The notes: a model not told the origin generated them from the sequence alone. A stretch of 13,406 bases of DNA from Singulisphaera sp. GP187 (GCA_945896765.1 CAMDEL010000020.1:1-13406), one strand, 5' to 3'; shown: positions 1 through 6,983, numbered from the stretch's first letter. Program-made: numbers and translations.

Positions 1-820
1 GCACATCGACACGTACGCCAATGATCGCATGGCCTGTTCCATCTTTCATCTTGATCGTGACCATCACAACATCTGCAATCTTCTTTGACCGAATGAGTGC
101 GGCCATCAGCGTGGATTTCGAATCACAATCGCCGCCTTTCAGCAGCGTGATCATGGGAGTGCGCATCCCGCAGCGATCTTTGCCGTCAGGCAGATCGGTA
201 ATCGTTTCGTATGGAATGCTTTGAATGAAGCGAAAAATCGCAGCGACCTTATCGCGCGCCGTGGCGACACGCGGCGAGTCACTTTCCTTCAACACTCGGT
301 CTGTTTCGCGCAAGATGCTTTGAGCAATCGGCTGGACTTCATCTCGACATCCGTCAACTAACCATTCATAGTTTGCTTCAAGAATGCCCATTGCGCCATC
401 GGCTGATGGAGTCACTTGCATTCCATGATGCGCCAACTTTTCTTCCTCAAGACGCTGACACCGCAGTTTGTCTTCAGGAGTTGTGAATGAAAACTGAATC
501 GCATCCATCGGAACGCCGAAATGTTTTTCAATTGACTGCGCTTGCGCTTCATTCACCGAAACCTGAATTGAAAAGTTCCAAGGCTTGATGGAAGGATCGC
601 GATACTTCACGCCGTCGCGATAGGTGATCGATGGCGTCGCATCGAGCCAAGTAAAAGTCCGCTTGATGATCTTGGATTTCACCTTTGCGGGCTCGTCTGG
701 GGTCTTCAGCCAAGCATCAAATTTCTTGTTGTAATCCTTGGGAGGAGCCTGTCCACCACCAACTTGGAATATCAAAGCGGCCGTAAGCGCAAGAATTGTC
801 GATTGAAGAAGGGCAGGCAT
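1..820 (-). CDS. transglutaminase-like exported protein, 3' end cut by window edge
   Basis: This minus-strand frame is open from an ATG at 818-820 to the window edge (273 complete codons, no stop). Residues 1-24 form a hydrophobic leader (MPALLQSTILALTAALIF...), consistent with a Sec signal peptide, so the protein is probably periplasmic or surface-associated. Around residues 185-275 there is a transglutaminase-like core. A helix with FRFIQSIPYE is followed by GMRTPMITLLKGGDCDSKS, with Cys232 as the presumed nucleophile, then by GHAIIGV with His264 as the presumed catalytic histidine. The Asp of the triad would lie beyond the edge. The spacing matches bacterial transglutaminase-like/cysteine-proteinase domains, which act as proteases or peptide-modifying enzymes more often than true cross-linkers. 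The substrate is unknown. No strong Shine-Dalgarno sequence precedes the ATG (only AGAAAAG). It diverges from the FG-GAP protein gene. Confidence 0.8.
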   Translation of the reverse strand, partial: MPALLQSTILALTAALIFQVGGGQAPPKDYNKKFDAWLKTPDEPAKVKSKIIKRTFTWLDATPSITYRDGVKYRDPSIKPWNFSIQVSVNEAQAQSIEKHFGVPMDAIQFSFTTPEDKLRCQRLEEEKLAHHGMQVTPSADGAMGILEANYEWLVDGCRDEVQPIAQSILRETDRVLKESDSPRVATARDKVAAIFRFIQSIPYETITDLPDGKDRCGMRTPMITLLKGGDCDSKSTLMAALIRSKKIADVVMVTIKMKDGTGHAIIGVRVDV

Positions 821-828
821 AACTTTTC

Positions 829-840
829 TGATTGTAATCA
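829..840. repeat. short palindrome TGATTGTAATCA in a divergent intergenic region
   Basis: The arms TGATT and AATCA flank a 2-bp centre. It sits between the divergent transglutaminase-like gene (start 820) and the secreted FG-GAP protein gene (start about 885). A dimeric regulator could bind here, but a 5-bp arm is short enough to arise by chance and I see no convincing -35/-10 pair around it. Confidence 0.25.
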
Positions 841-884
841 AAGGTCAAAGTGGAAATTTGCCAAGTCAGGCATATCCTTTGAAT

Positions 885-3149
885 GTGAGAACTCTTGTTG
901 CAACGATTCTGCTGACGTGCGCTGCAATGACTGCTCCATCGATGGCGGGGATCACGCTTGTTGGACCAACAACTTTGCCTATTTCAACGCTGCTCTATCC
1001 AACGCACGCCGCGGTTGGCGATGTTGATAGCAATGGTGTTATGGACATCGTCGTCAGTTGCCGCGATACGACGGGCAATATGGCTTTGTTGCGTGGGCTT
1101 GGCGCAGGTGTTTTCGCTCCAGCAGAATTGATTTATGCCGGTTCACAAACAGACTGGGTGGAGATTCGCGATGTGGATGGAGATGGAACACCAGACTTGC
1201 TTGCGAGTATTCGCTCGGGATACGGAAGGGTTGCGATTTTGAAGGGCCTTGGTGCTGGACTATTCGCACCTCCTGTCATGATTCTTGCTCAGCGTCAGCC
1301 TGCGGGAATGATTGTGCGCGATCTTGATGGAGATGGCGATCTCGACGTTGCGCTTGTCAATTACATCTCTGCTTCGGTTGAGATATGGAAGGGCGATGGT
1401 GCAATGCACTTTCAGCTTTCTCAGATCATCATGACCCAACAATGGACTGCGGGCATTCCATATCCATTCTGCATTCTCGCCGCAGATTTTGATGGCGATG
1501 GCGATCTCGATCTTGCGACCTCCTCCATCGGTGGTTCTCAAGTTGCAATCATGCGCAACATGGGTTCGGGGAATTTTTCTCAGGGCGAATCATGGCGTGC
1601 GCCTCCATTTGGAGATGAAACAGTTTCGATCGCCAATCTCGCGGCATCAGATATTGACAAAGATGGTGATATCGACATCATTTCAAATGGATTATTGCTT
1701 GCTTCTCCCAATGTGACCGTCTATTGGATCAATGATGGATCGGGTCGCTTTGCGCAGAAGGTCATTCATCCTGCTGGAACAGAGGGATATGCGTGGACTG
1801 TCAACGCCGCTGATATGGATAACGATGGCGACGATGATGTGTTGATGGGTTCGGCTCTGCCAGGGAAGTTGACCATCGCCGAAGTCGATGGCGCAAATGG
1901 CGGCGTATTCGTGAATGTCACTACAAGATCTGGCGGAAGTTTTCTTCGCGACATGACACTGATTGACATCGACAACGATGGTGATAGAGATGTCGTCGCA
2001 GTGGACATCGCTTTGCACACGGTTATGGTCTATCGCAATACTTCCGGCGGAGTCGCAGACGATCCGCCGGAACAACCGTGGGGAACTCTTCCCAAGTTCA
2101 AGAACGCATCTGCTGCATCGCAGTGGTTTGCACAGTGGGAACACGCGGAAGGTTCGTTGGCTGGCGATATTCCTGCAGTGTGCGGACCAGGCGCGGGACC
2201 ATGCGAAGAAGTACACGACACGCCTGGATGTGTTCGGACTCTGTGCTGCGAAGCTGTTTGCAATTTCAATCCACTCTGCTGCGAATTCCAGTGGGATCAG
2301 GCTTGTGTTGATTCTGAAGAAGAACTTTGCGACAACTTCAACTGCCCAAGTGTCGGAGCATGCGATCAATTTCATGCCAGTGTTGGCTGCGAAAACGAAT
2401 CATGTTGCGGTTTTCTCTGTGATTTTGACCCGTTCTGCTGTTATTCCATTTGGGATGAAACATGCGCACGAGAAGCGCCCATGTATTGCGGAGCATCTGC
2501 ATGTTCAATCGGTCATAATCCAATTGCCATCGTTCTTCCAGAGATTTGCTACGAACGCCTTGATGACGGTTGCAACAAGGTTGGCGCTGGATCAATTGCT
2601 GCACTCTGTGGCAAGATCTATGAGTCGACGATTTCCTCCGATGTTCCTCGAGATACGGATTGGTTTCAACTCGATGCACTGGGATGTGCGAGCGCTGTCA
2701 TAACATTCAACACCGAATTTCCGCTCTTGGCGTTGGTGGTTCAGGGAACATGCGATGGTCCGCTGCAAATGCGGCAAGCATTCGAAGTCGAACCTTGCTC
2801 AAGCGGATCAATGCGTGTCGACAATGCGCCGAATTCTTGGCTGGTGCTGAGTGCTGGAAATCTTGATCAAGTTTTCCGCGGCGAGTTTCCGTGCGACATT
2901 GTTGATCCGAATGACCCACCCCCAGATCCGAAAGATCCTCCGTTTCAACCGGGTTTCTTTGGTCTGCATTACCGAGCGAGTTTTCTCGCGGGAGCAGTCG
3001 CCGGCGACATCAATGGCGACGGTCATGTCGATGGGGTGGATCTTTCGACCTTGTTGAGCGGTTGGGGAGGTTCAGGTCCTGCCGATCTCAATCACAACGG
3101 GATCGTTGACGGAGCGGACTTGACGACGCTCTTTTCGAATTGGGGATGA
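885..3149 (+). CDS. secreted FG-GAP/VCBS-repeat protein with duplicated Cys-rich module and C-terminal dockerin-like domain
   Basis: This encodes 754 residues from GTG 885. That start gives a compact signal peptide (MRTLVATILLTCAAM..., cleavage near SMA-G). A longer TTG start at 858 is possible; neither has a clear Shine-Dalgarno sequence. Seven FG-GAP/VCBS-type Ca-binding loops (D-x-D-x-[DN]-G-x-x-D) recur about every 50 residues, near 45, 95, 145, 200, 255, 309 and 360, suggesting a beta-propeller. Residues 449-482 and 502-535 are two copies of a Cys module with identical spacing: C-x4-CC-x3-C-x-F-x-P-x-CC-x3-WD-x2-C-x7-C. After a beta-rich segment and a Pro/Asp linker (about 674-688), the last ~48 residues hold two dockerin-like loops (GDINGDGHVDG and ADLNHNGIVDG), each followed by a Leu-rich helix. 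The role is probably extracellular binding or adhesion. No catalytic motif is seen. This architecture is the main clue that the host is a planctomycete. Confidence 0.9.
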   Translation: MRTLVATILLTCAAMTAPSMAGITLVGPTTLPISTLLYPTHAAVGDVDSNGVMDIVVSCRDTTGNMALLRGLGAGVFAPAELIYAGSQTDWVEIRDVDGDGTPDLLASIRSGYGRVAILKGLGAGLFAPPVMILAQRQPAGMIVRDLDGDGDLDVALVNYISASVEIWKGDGAMHFQLSQIIMTQQWTAGIPYPFCILAADFDGDGDLDLATSSIGGSQVAIMRNMGSGNFSQGESWRAPPFGDETVSIANLAASDIDKDGDIDIISNGLLLASPNVTVYWINDGSGRFAQKVIHPAGTEGYAWTVNAADMDNDGDDDVLMGSALPGKLTIAEVDGANGGVFVNVTTRSGGSFLRDMTLIDIDNDGDRDVVAVDIALHTVMVYRNTSGGVADDPPEQPWGTLPKFKNASAASQWFAQWEHAEGSLAGDIPAVCGPGAGPCEEVHDTPGCVRTLCCEAVCNFNPLCCEFQWDQACVDSEEELCDNFNCPSVGACDQFHASVGCENESCCGFLCDFDPFCCYSIWDETCAREAPMYCGASACSIGHNPIAIVLPEICYERLDDGCNKVGAGSIAALCGKIYESTISSDVPRDTDWFQLDALGCASAVITFNTEFPLLALVVQGTCDGPLQMRQAFEVEPCSSGSMRVDNAPNSWLVLSAGNLDQVFRGEFPCDIVDPNDPPPDPKDPPFQPGFFGLHYRASFLAGAVAGDINGDGHVDGVDLSTLLSGWGGSGPADLNHNGIVDGADLTTLFSNWG

Positions 3150-3160
3150 GTTGATCCCAG

Positions 3161-3180
3161 AATCGAAAGTCCGATTTTTT
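3161..3180 (+). terminator. weak possible intrinsic terminator after the FG-GAP gene
   Basis: AATCG (3161-3165) can pair with CGATT (3172-3176) around a 6-nt loop, followed by a run of Ts to 3180. A second small hairpin, GGGAT/ATCCC, lies just before it (about 3143-3158). The stems are short and AT-rich. The region separates convergent genes, so some terminator is expected here. Confidence 0.35.
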
Positions 3181-3503
3181 CAGCCTTCGTTCGCTGTCTG
3201 CTCTGATGCAACTTGAATGCACCGCATCATTTCAACGCGGATTTTTTCGTGCGAAATCGTCACCCCTCGAGCCTTGAGATCAGCGGCTAGTTTTTGCAGG
3301 ACATCATCGTCGCCAGGTTTCTTCAAGTCGTGCTGAATGAGTTCTGCTGCATAATCAGCGATTTGCTGCGGGGTCATCTTTGCAAGTTCGCCGACCCAAT
3401 GTGCCAGCATTTTATTCCTTCTCGCTTCAGCTTTGAATCGCTTTTCAGCATCGAAGGCGAATTTGTTTTCGAACGCATCTTCTCTTTTGGAAAATCCTGA
3501 CAT
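3180..3503 (-). CDS. DUF1476 protein, ATP synthase inhibitor subunit zeta-like
   Basis: This encodes 107 residues, the normal length for the DUF1476 family. The family's founding member is the zeta subunit of Paracoccus F1Fo-ATP synthase, which inserts its N-terminus into F1 and blocks ATP hydrolysis. Recognisable family features are the N-terminal FSKREDAFENKFAFDAE segment, the strongly conserved FKAEARRNKML (about 23-33), the mid-protein KKPGDDDVLQKL (about 61-72), and a C-terminal amphipathic helix. It is predicted all-helical, cytosolic, with no signal peptide. The start is supported by a good Shine-Dalgarno sequence (AAGGAGT, 3511-3517 complement) and a perfect TATAAT at 3523-3528 (complement). 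It diverges from the MgtE gene 47 bp away and converges on the FG-GAP gene. The family is best known from Alphaproteobacteria, so its presence here is unusual. The inhibitor function is inferred from the family. Confidence 0.85.
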   Translation of the reverse strand: MSGFSKREDAFENKFAFDAEKRFKAEARRNKMLAHWVGELAKMTPQQIADYAAELIQHDLKKPGDDDVLQKLAADLKARGVTISHEKIRVEMMRCIQVASEQTANEG

Positions 3504-3522
3504 TGTAAAAACTCCTTATCTC

Positions 3523-3530
3523 ATTATAGT
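3523..3530. promoter_or_regulatory. overlapping divergent -10 elements
   Basis: The 8-mer ATTATAGT reads TATAAT on the minus strand (3523-3528) and TATAGT on the plus strand (3525-3530). These are plausible -10 boxes for the zeta-like gene and the MgtE gene. Only 47 bp separate the two start codons, and each gene has its own Shine-Dalgarno sequence (AAGGAGT minus, AAAGGAG plus). No clear -35 partner is visible in either direction, and the plus-strand -10 would leave a leader of only about 13 nt. Confidence 0.4.
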
Positions 3531-3550
3531 ATCGAACAAAGGAGTCCCTG

Positions 3551-4612
3551 ATGTCGCAATCAAAATCCACAACAAATTCTGCATTGTCAGATAAACCAGT
3601 CAGGGATTATTCAGAAATGACAGTCGGCGAAATGATGGAGCCGATTCACGCGGTTTTCAATCCTTCTGAAACTGTTGAAGAGGCTGTGACGCAATTGCGT
3701 CAGATCGTTCAGAAGACTTTCGTGACATATGGATTTGTTGCAGACCCATCTGGACGACTACTGGGCGTTTTAACTATGCGTGATCTTCTCTTGGCTTATA
3801 AGTCGACCAAGATGGAAGACATCATGATTCGCAATCCATTTTCGTTGAAGCAAGATTTCAAGTTGATGGATGCGATGAAGTTAGTTCTGAATCTTCACTA
3901 TCCGATCTATCCCGTTTGCGATGATGCTGGAAAACTCGTTGGGCTGATTCGAGGTGCTGATATGTTTGAAGCACAGGCGATCGAAATCAGCGCGCAAGCT
4001 GGATCGATGGTCGGTGTGACAAAAGAAGAGCGACTCTCCACGCCGTGGATAAAAAGTTTGTTCTATCGACATCCGTGGTTGCAGCTCAACCTTTTCACCG
4101 CATTCATCGCAGCTGGAGTCGTTGCGGTTTTTCAGCCGACGCTTGATAAGTTGGTGATTCTCGCTGTTTTTCTGCCTGTTTTGGCAGGTCAATCTGGAAA
4201 CACTGGTTGCCAAGCGCTCGCAGTTGCTCTGCGAGGGATGACTCTTGGAGAACTCAAGCCCGGCAAGGAGAAGGCGCTTGTGATCAAGGAAGCGTTGCTC
4301 GGTTTGGCAAACGGAGCGCTTGTAGGGATCACAGCTGGAATCGGTATGTACATCTTTGCCAAGATGCAGGCGAAGCCCGAAGATCCAATGATGCTTTGGC
4401 CCGCGGACCGAGCTTTGATTCTCGCCTTCGTCACTTTCGTTGCGATGATCGCAAGTTGCATGATCAGCGGTCTTTCTGGAGCGTTCATTCCGTTGGTCTT
4501 GAAGCGACTTGGCGCAGATCCCTGCACCGCTTCAAGTATTTTCTTGACGACAGCGACCGATGTGGCAAGTATGGGAGTTTTCTTGGGGCTTGCAACGTTG
4601 TTGGTTCATTAA
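3551..4612 (+). CDS. MgtE-family Mg2+ transporter, short form without MgtE N domain
   Basis: This encodes 353 residues; canonical MgtE is about 450. Residues 20-85 and 88-145 are two CBS domains (MTVGEMMEP...GVLTMRDLL and MEDIMIRNP...GLIRGADM), which in MgtE sense cytosolic Mg2+ and gate the pore. After a linker helix, about 177-352 form the five-helix membrane channel domain. It carries the family signatures FLPVLAGQSGNTGCQALAVA (207-226), PLVLKRLGADPCTAS (314-328) and TTATD (333-337). Asp337 is placed like the selectivity-filter Asp of Thermus MgtE. The superhelical MgtE N domain that normally precedes the CBS pair is absent: only about 20 residues come before CBS1. The start is set by AAAGGAG at 3538-3544. 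It is transcribed divergently from the zeta-like gene and ends just before a hairpin terminator. The product acts in the inner membrane as a Mg2+ (possibly Co2+) channel. Confidence 0.9.
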   Translation: MSQSKSTTNSALSDKPVRDYSEMTVGEMMEPIHAVFNPSETVEEAVTQLRQIVQKTFVTYGFVADPSGRLLGVLTMRDLLLAYKSTKMEDIMIRNPFSLKQDFKLMDAMKLVLNLHYPIYPVCDDAGKLVGLIRGADMFEAQAIEISAQAGSMVGVTKEERLSTPWIKSLFYRHPWLQLNLFTAFIAAGVVAVFQPTLDKLVILAVFLPVLAGQSGNTGCQALAVALRGMTLGELKPGKEKALVIKEALLGLANGALVGITAGIGMYIFAKMQAKPEDPMMLWPADRALILAFVTFVAMIASCMISGLSGAFIPLVLKRLGADPCTASSIFLTTATDVASMGVFLGLATLLVH

Positions 4613-4641
4613 AGTTCAAGCAGAAAAAACTACAAGAATAG

Positions 4642-4673
4642 AAAAAGGTCGAAGCGCTGCGCTCCGACCTTTA
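4642..4673. terminator. bidirectional intrinsic terminator
   Basis: GGTCG (4647-4651) pairs with CGACC (4665-4669) and AGCG (4653-4656) with CGCT (4660-4663), with a CTG loop and one internal mismatch. An A5 run precedes the stem and T3 follows it. Read on the minus strand the hairpin is followed by five Ts, so it should work best for the small membrane-protein gene (stop at 4715). It can also stop plus-strand transcripts from the MgtE gene. Confidence 0.8.
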
Positions 4674-4714
4674 TATTCATCCTAGAAAAGTGCTTCTAGA
4701 ATCGAGACTTCGAA

Positions 4715-4954
4715 TCAAGTCGTCGATGTTCGCTTCGTGAAGACTGCAACAATCACGAGCAGGGCAATCAGGCCCACAAATCCGCCGCCACCAAGTTGGC
4801 TGACAAACTTCATCAGATTGTCGGTGATCCCACCAAAGAATCCAACATTATTTGAGCCGAAGATGATCTGCACAAGGACGCCGAGTCCGATGAAAAGAAG
4901 CATGATGTCCATAAGTTCACGTGCCCAACCTTTGACCCAAGTAAATGCCTGCAT
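4715..4954 (-). CDS. small two-helix membrane protein, unknown function
   Basis: This encodes 79 residues. An amphipathic N-terminus (MQAFTWVKGWARELMD) leads into TM1 (about 15-33, IMLLFIGLGVLVQIIF). A Gly/Asn-rich loop with a predicted amphipathic stretch follows (NLMKFVSQLGGGG), then TM2 (about 58-73, FVGLIALLVIVAVF) and a short basic tail KRTSTT. The start is supported by an AGGAG Shine-Dalgarno sequence about 8 nt upstream. A terminator lies beyond its stop, and a hairpin-forming palindrome lies 35 nt upstream of the ATG. I do not recognise a named family. The gene looks real because of the ribosome binding site, the coherent membrane topology and the flanking signals. It could be a membrane-stress or scaffold peptide, but nothing in the sequence shows which. 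Confidence 0.75.
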   Translation of the reverse strand: MQAFTWVKGWARELMDIMLLFIGLGVLVQIIFGSNNVGFFGGITDNLMKFVSQLGGGGFVGLIALLVIVAVFTKRTSTT

Positions 4955-5273
4955 TTGATAGCTCCTGTTTGACTCTGATCATTGGGAACATTGCACGATG
5001 CAATGCTTCCACTATTGTTATCGGCGAATACAGCCATTTTCGCCATTTTTTCTTGAATCTTCGTTGTCTATCGAATGGGGGGTGTTTCCATATTCATAAA
5101 TAGACCCTTATTTTGACGAAAACGCACTTTTCCTTTGTATTTCAGTTCAATTCAAAGCTTTTTATGATTGCATTCGAATTTCGGAAATCATTCTCGTTGC
5201 AGTCGTGACGATGCTCCTGATTCGACAATCTTGTTTGCGAATTGGACTAAGGTGATTTCGAATCGACTATTCG
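4955..5273. other. AT-rich intergenic region, no gene seen
   Basis: These 319 bp lie between two minus-strand genes. I find no credible ORF with a ribosome binding site. The region holds the inverted repeat at 4985-5010 and short palindromes further right, such as ATTTCGGAAAT near 5178-5188 and CGAAT/ATTCG near 5258-5272. It should contain the promoter of the small membrane-protein gene and the 3' end of the FAD-dehydrogenase transcript, but no clear -35/-10 pair or U-tract terminator stands out. Confidence 0.5.
4985..5010. promoter_or_regulatory. perfect inverted repeat upstream of the small membrane protein gene
   Basis: CATTGCA (4989-4995) and TGCAATG (4999-5005) flank a CGA spacer. GGAA (4985-4988) and TTCC (5007-5010) extend the stem with a one-base bulge. 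It ends 35 nt before the ATG at 4954, so it is either an operator for a dimeric repressor or a hairpin in the 5' leader. The mRNA hairpin would have a 3-nt loop. Confidence 0.45.
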
Positions 5274-6899
5274 TTACGCATTCAAGCTGATCGCAACTGC
5301 TTCTGCGATCTTGATGCCATCGATCGCAGCAGAGAGAATTCCGCCCGCGTAACCCGCGCCTTCACCAGTAGGAAAAAGTCCGTTGGTGTTGAGGCTTTGC
5401 AAATCAATATCGCCGCGCGTGATGCGAATCGGTGAAGATGTTCGCGTCTCGACCGCAGTCAACACCGCATCAGCAAGATCAAATCCTTTGACTTGCTGCG
5501 CGAATGCAGGAATCGCTTCGCGAATTGCAGTGACGGCAAACTCTGGCAGTGCGCTCGAGAGATCGCAGAGGTGAACCGACGGGGTATACGAAGGTTGCAC
5601 GGTGCCCAAAGCAGTCGAAGGGCGACCTGCAAGAAAGTCGCCGACCAATTGACCTGGAGCTTTATATCCACCGCCTCCAAGTTCGAACGCGCGCGATTCC
5701 CAGAAGCGTTGAAAAGCAATTCCAGCCAAACGACCTTCTGGATAATCCACTTCAGGCGTAATGCCCACAACGATTCCAGCGTTGGCATTGCGTTCGTTGC
5801 GGGAATATTGGCTCATTCCATTTGTCACGACTCGGCCGGGTTCAGACGCGGCAGCGACGACTGTTCCGCCGGGACACATACAAAATGTATAAACAGATCG
5901 ACCGTTCGTGCAGTGATGGACCAATTGATAATCCGCTGCCCCAAGCAGTGGGTTGGGAGATTTTTCGCCAAAGCGACATTCATTGATCAGCGACTGTGGA
6001 TGTTCGATTCGAAAGCCGATTGAAAAAGGCTTTGATTCGATGTGTATGCCGCGCGCATCGAGCATCTCGAATGTATCGCGCGCGCTGTGTCCCACAGCGA
6101 GAATGACATGGTTTGCGGAAATGTGTTCGCCGCTTGCAAGCGTGACACCAGTGATACGGCCTCGCGTGGGATCAGCATCGTTTCGTTCAATCTTGATGTC
6201 ATCCACTCGGCTTTGAAAACGGACTTCGCCGCCAAGTTCGATGATCTTCGCTCGCATTTTTTCCACGACGCCGACGAGTCGAAATGTTCCGATATGAGGT
6301 CGATTGACATAGAGAATTTCTTCTGGCGCGCCTGCTTGCACGAACTCGTCGAGCACTTTCAATCTGTAGTGCTTTGGATCTTTGATTTGGCTATACAACT
6401 TTCCGTCAGAGAAAGTTCCTGCGCCGCCTTCGCCAAATTGCGTATTCGATTCTGGATCAAGTGTGCCATCCTCCCACATACGAAAAGTGTCTTTCGTTCG
6501 CTCGCGCATCGCCTTTCCGCGCTCGAGAATAATTGGGCGAAAACCAGATTGCGCCAAGATGAGAGCCGCAAAAAGTCCCGATGGGCCCATGCCGATCACA
6601 AGCGGTCGGTTCGATTGCGTGGGAGATGCCTTCGCCACAAATTTGTAACTCGTATCTGGAGCTTGGCTAATACGGCGATCGCCCTTCACACGCGCAAGCA
6701 ATGCGGATTGATTGCGAACTTCAACATTGATCGTGTACACGAAGAGCATCGCATCTCGCTTGCGCGCATCGATCGAGCGACGGAAAATATGAAAGCGAAC
6801 AAGATCATCGGAAGGAATCCCAAGTCGATTGATAATCGCACGACGCAGTGCGCCTTCGGGATGTTCAAGGGGAAGTCGAAGTTCGTTGAGTCGTAGCAT
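5274..6899 (-). CDS. FAD-dependent dehydrogenase, COG2509 type
   Basis: This encodes 541 residues. The ATG at 6897-6899 is chosen because MLRLNELRLPLEHPE matches the usual start of the family and GGAAGG lies about 11 nt upstream. The frame extends to 7028, but the extra 43 residues look untranslated. About 1-90 is the small N-terminal domain typical of this family. A Rossmann FAD-binding motif follows (VIGMGPSGLFAA, about 101-112), with the acidic ERG at 126-128 ending the second strand. The family-diagnostic FGEGGAGTFSDGKLYS (155-170) binds the cofactor. The C-terminal GEGAGYAGGILSAA (about 512-525) closes the FAD site. The protein is cytosolic with no signal peptide. These proteins are annotated as uncharacterised FAD-dependent dehydrogenases, and the substrate is not known. 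It diverges from the ABC operon. Confidence 0.9.
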   Translation of the reverse strand: MLRLNELRLPLEHPEGALRRAIINRLGIPSDDLVRFHIFRRSIDARKRDAMLFVYTINVEVRNQSALLARVKGDRRISQAPDTSYKFVAKASPTQSNRPLVIGMGPSGLFAALILAQSGFRPIILERGKAMRERTKDTFRMWEDGTLDPESNTQFGEGGAGTFSDGKLYSQIKDPKHYRLKVLDEFVQAGAPEEILYVNRPHIGTFRLVGVVEKMRAKIIELGGEVRFQSRVDDIKIERNDADPTRGRITGVTLASGEHISANHVILAVGHSARDTFEMLDARGIHIESKPFSIGFRIEHPQSLINECRFGEKSPNPLLGAADYQLVHHCTNGRSVYTFCMCPGGTVVAAASEPGRVVTNGMSQYSRNERNANAGIVVGITPEVDYPEGRLAGIAFQRFWESRAFELGGGGYKAPGQLVGDFLAGRPSTALGTVQPSYTPSVHLCDLSSALPEFAVTAIREAIPAFAQQVKGFDLADAVLTAVETRTSSPIRITRGDIDLQSLNTNGLFPTGEGAGYAGGILSAAIDGIKIAEAVAISLNA

Positions 6900-6931
6900 T
6901 TTGTTTCCCTTCCAAGGAGAGATCTGGTGAG

Positions 6932-6951
6932 CCCTCCAATGTAGTGGGAGG
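6932..6951. repeat. inverted repeat CCCTCC/GGGAGG in divergent region
   Basis: CCCTCC (6932-6937) and GGGAGG (6946-6951) form a perfect 6-bp stem with an 8-nt loop. It lies 33-52 nt upstream of the FAD-dehydrogenase start, so it would be in that gene's leader or promoter. On the minus strand the right arm reads CCTCCC, so it does not hide the gene's own Shine-Dalgarno sequence. Confidence 0.4.
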
Positions 6952-6959
6952 AGCGATGT

Positions 6960-6983
6960 GGGGTACTTCGCCCAAGTACACCC
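6960..6983. repeat. inverted repeat GGG-GTACTT / AAGTAC-A-CCC in divergent region
   Basis: GTACTT (6963-6968) and AAGTAC (6974-6979) flank a 5-nt centre. GGG (6960-6962) and CCC (6981-6983) extend the arms with one bulged A. It lies roughly midway between the FAD-dehydrogenase and ABC-operon starts, which suits an operator controlling one or both. It is just upstream of the candidate ABC-operon promoter. Confidence 0.45.

Noticed and set aside
1692..2375. Minus-strand frame of 227 codons, and plus-strand frame 1963-2703, over the FG-GAP gene
   Set aside because: The true frame shows regular FG-GAP and Cys repeats across this span, so these are shadows.
4813..5046. 77-codon minus-strand frame overlapping the small membrane-protein gene
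   Set aside because: It overlaps the better-supported gene in another frame, has no clear ribosome binding site, and covers the upstream palindrome.
5114..5142. TTGACG-17 bp-TGTATT promoter-like sequence on the plus strand
   Set aside because: No plus-strand gene follows for nearly 2 kb; it sits in AT-rich DNA where such matches are expected by chance.
6042..6896. Long plus-strand frame (284 codons) antisense to the FAD dehydrogenase
   Set aside because: It is a shadow of the well-supported FAD protein on the other strand. Its translation is Arg/Ser/His-rich with no domain and no ribosome binding site.
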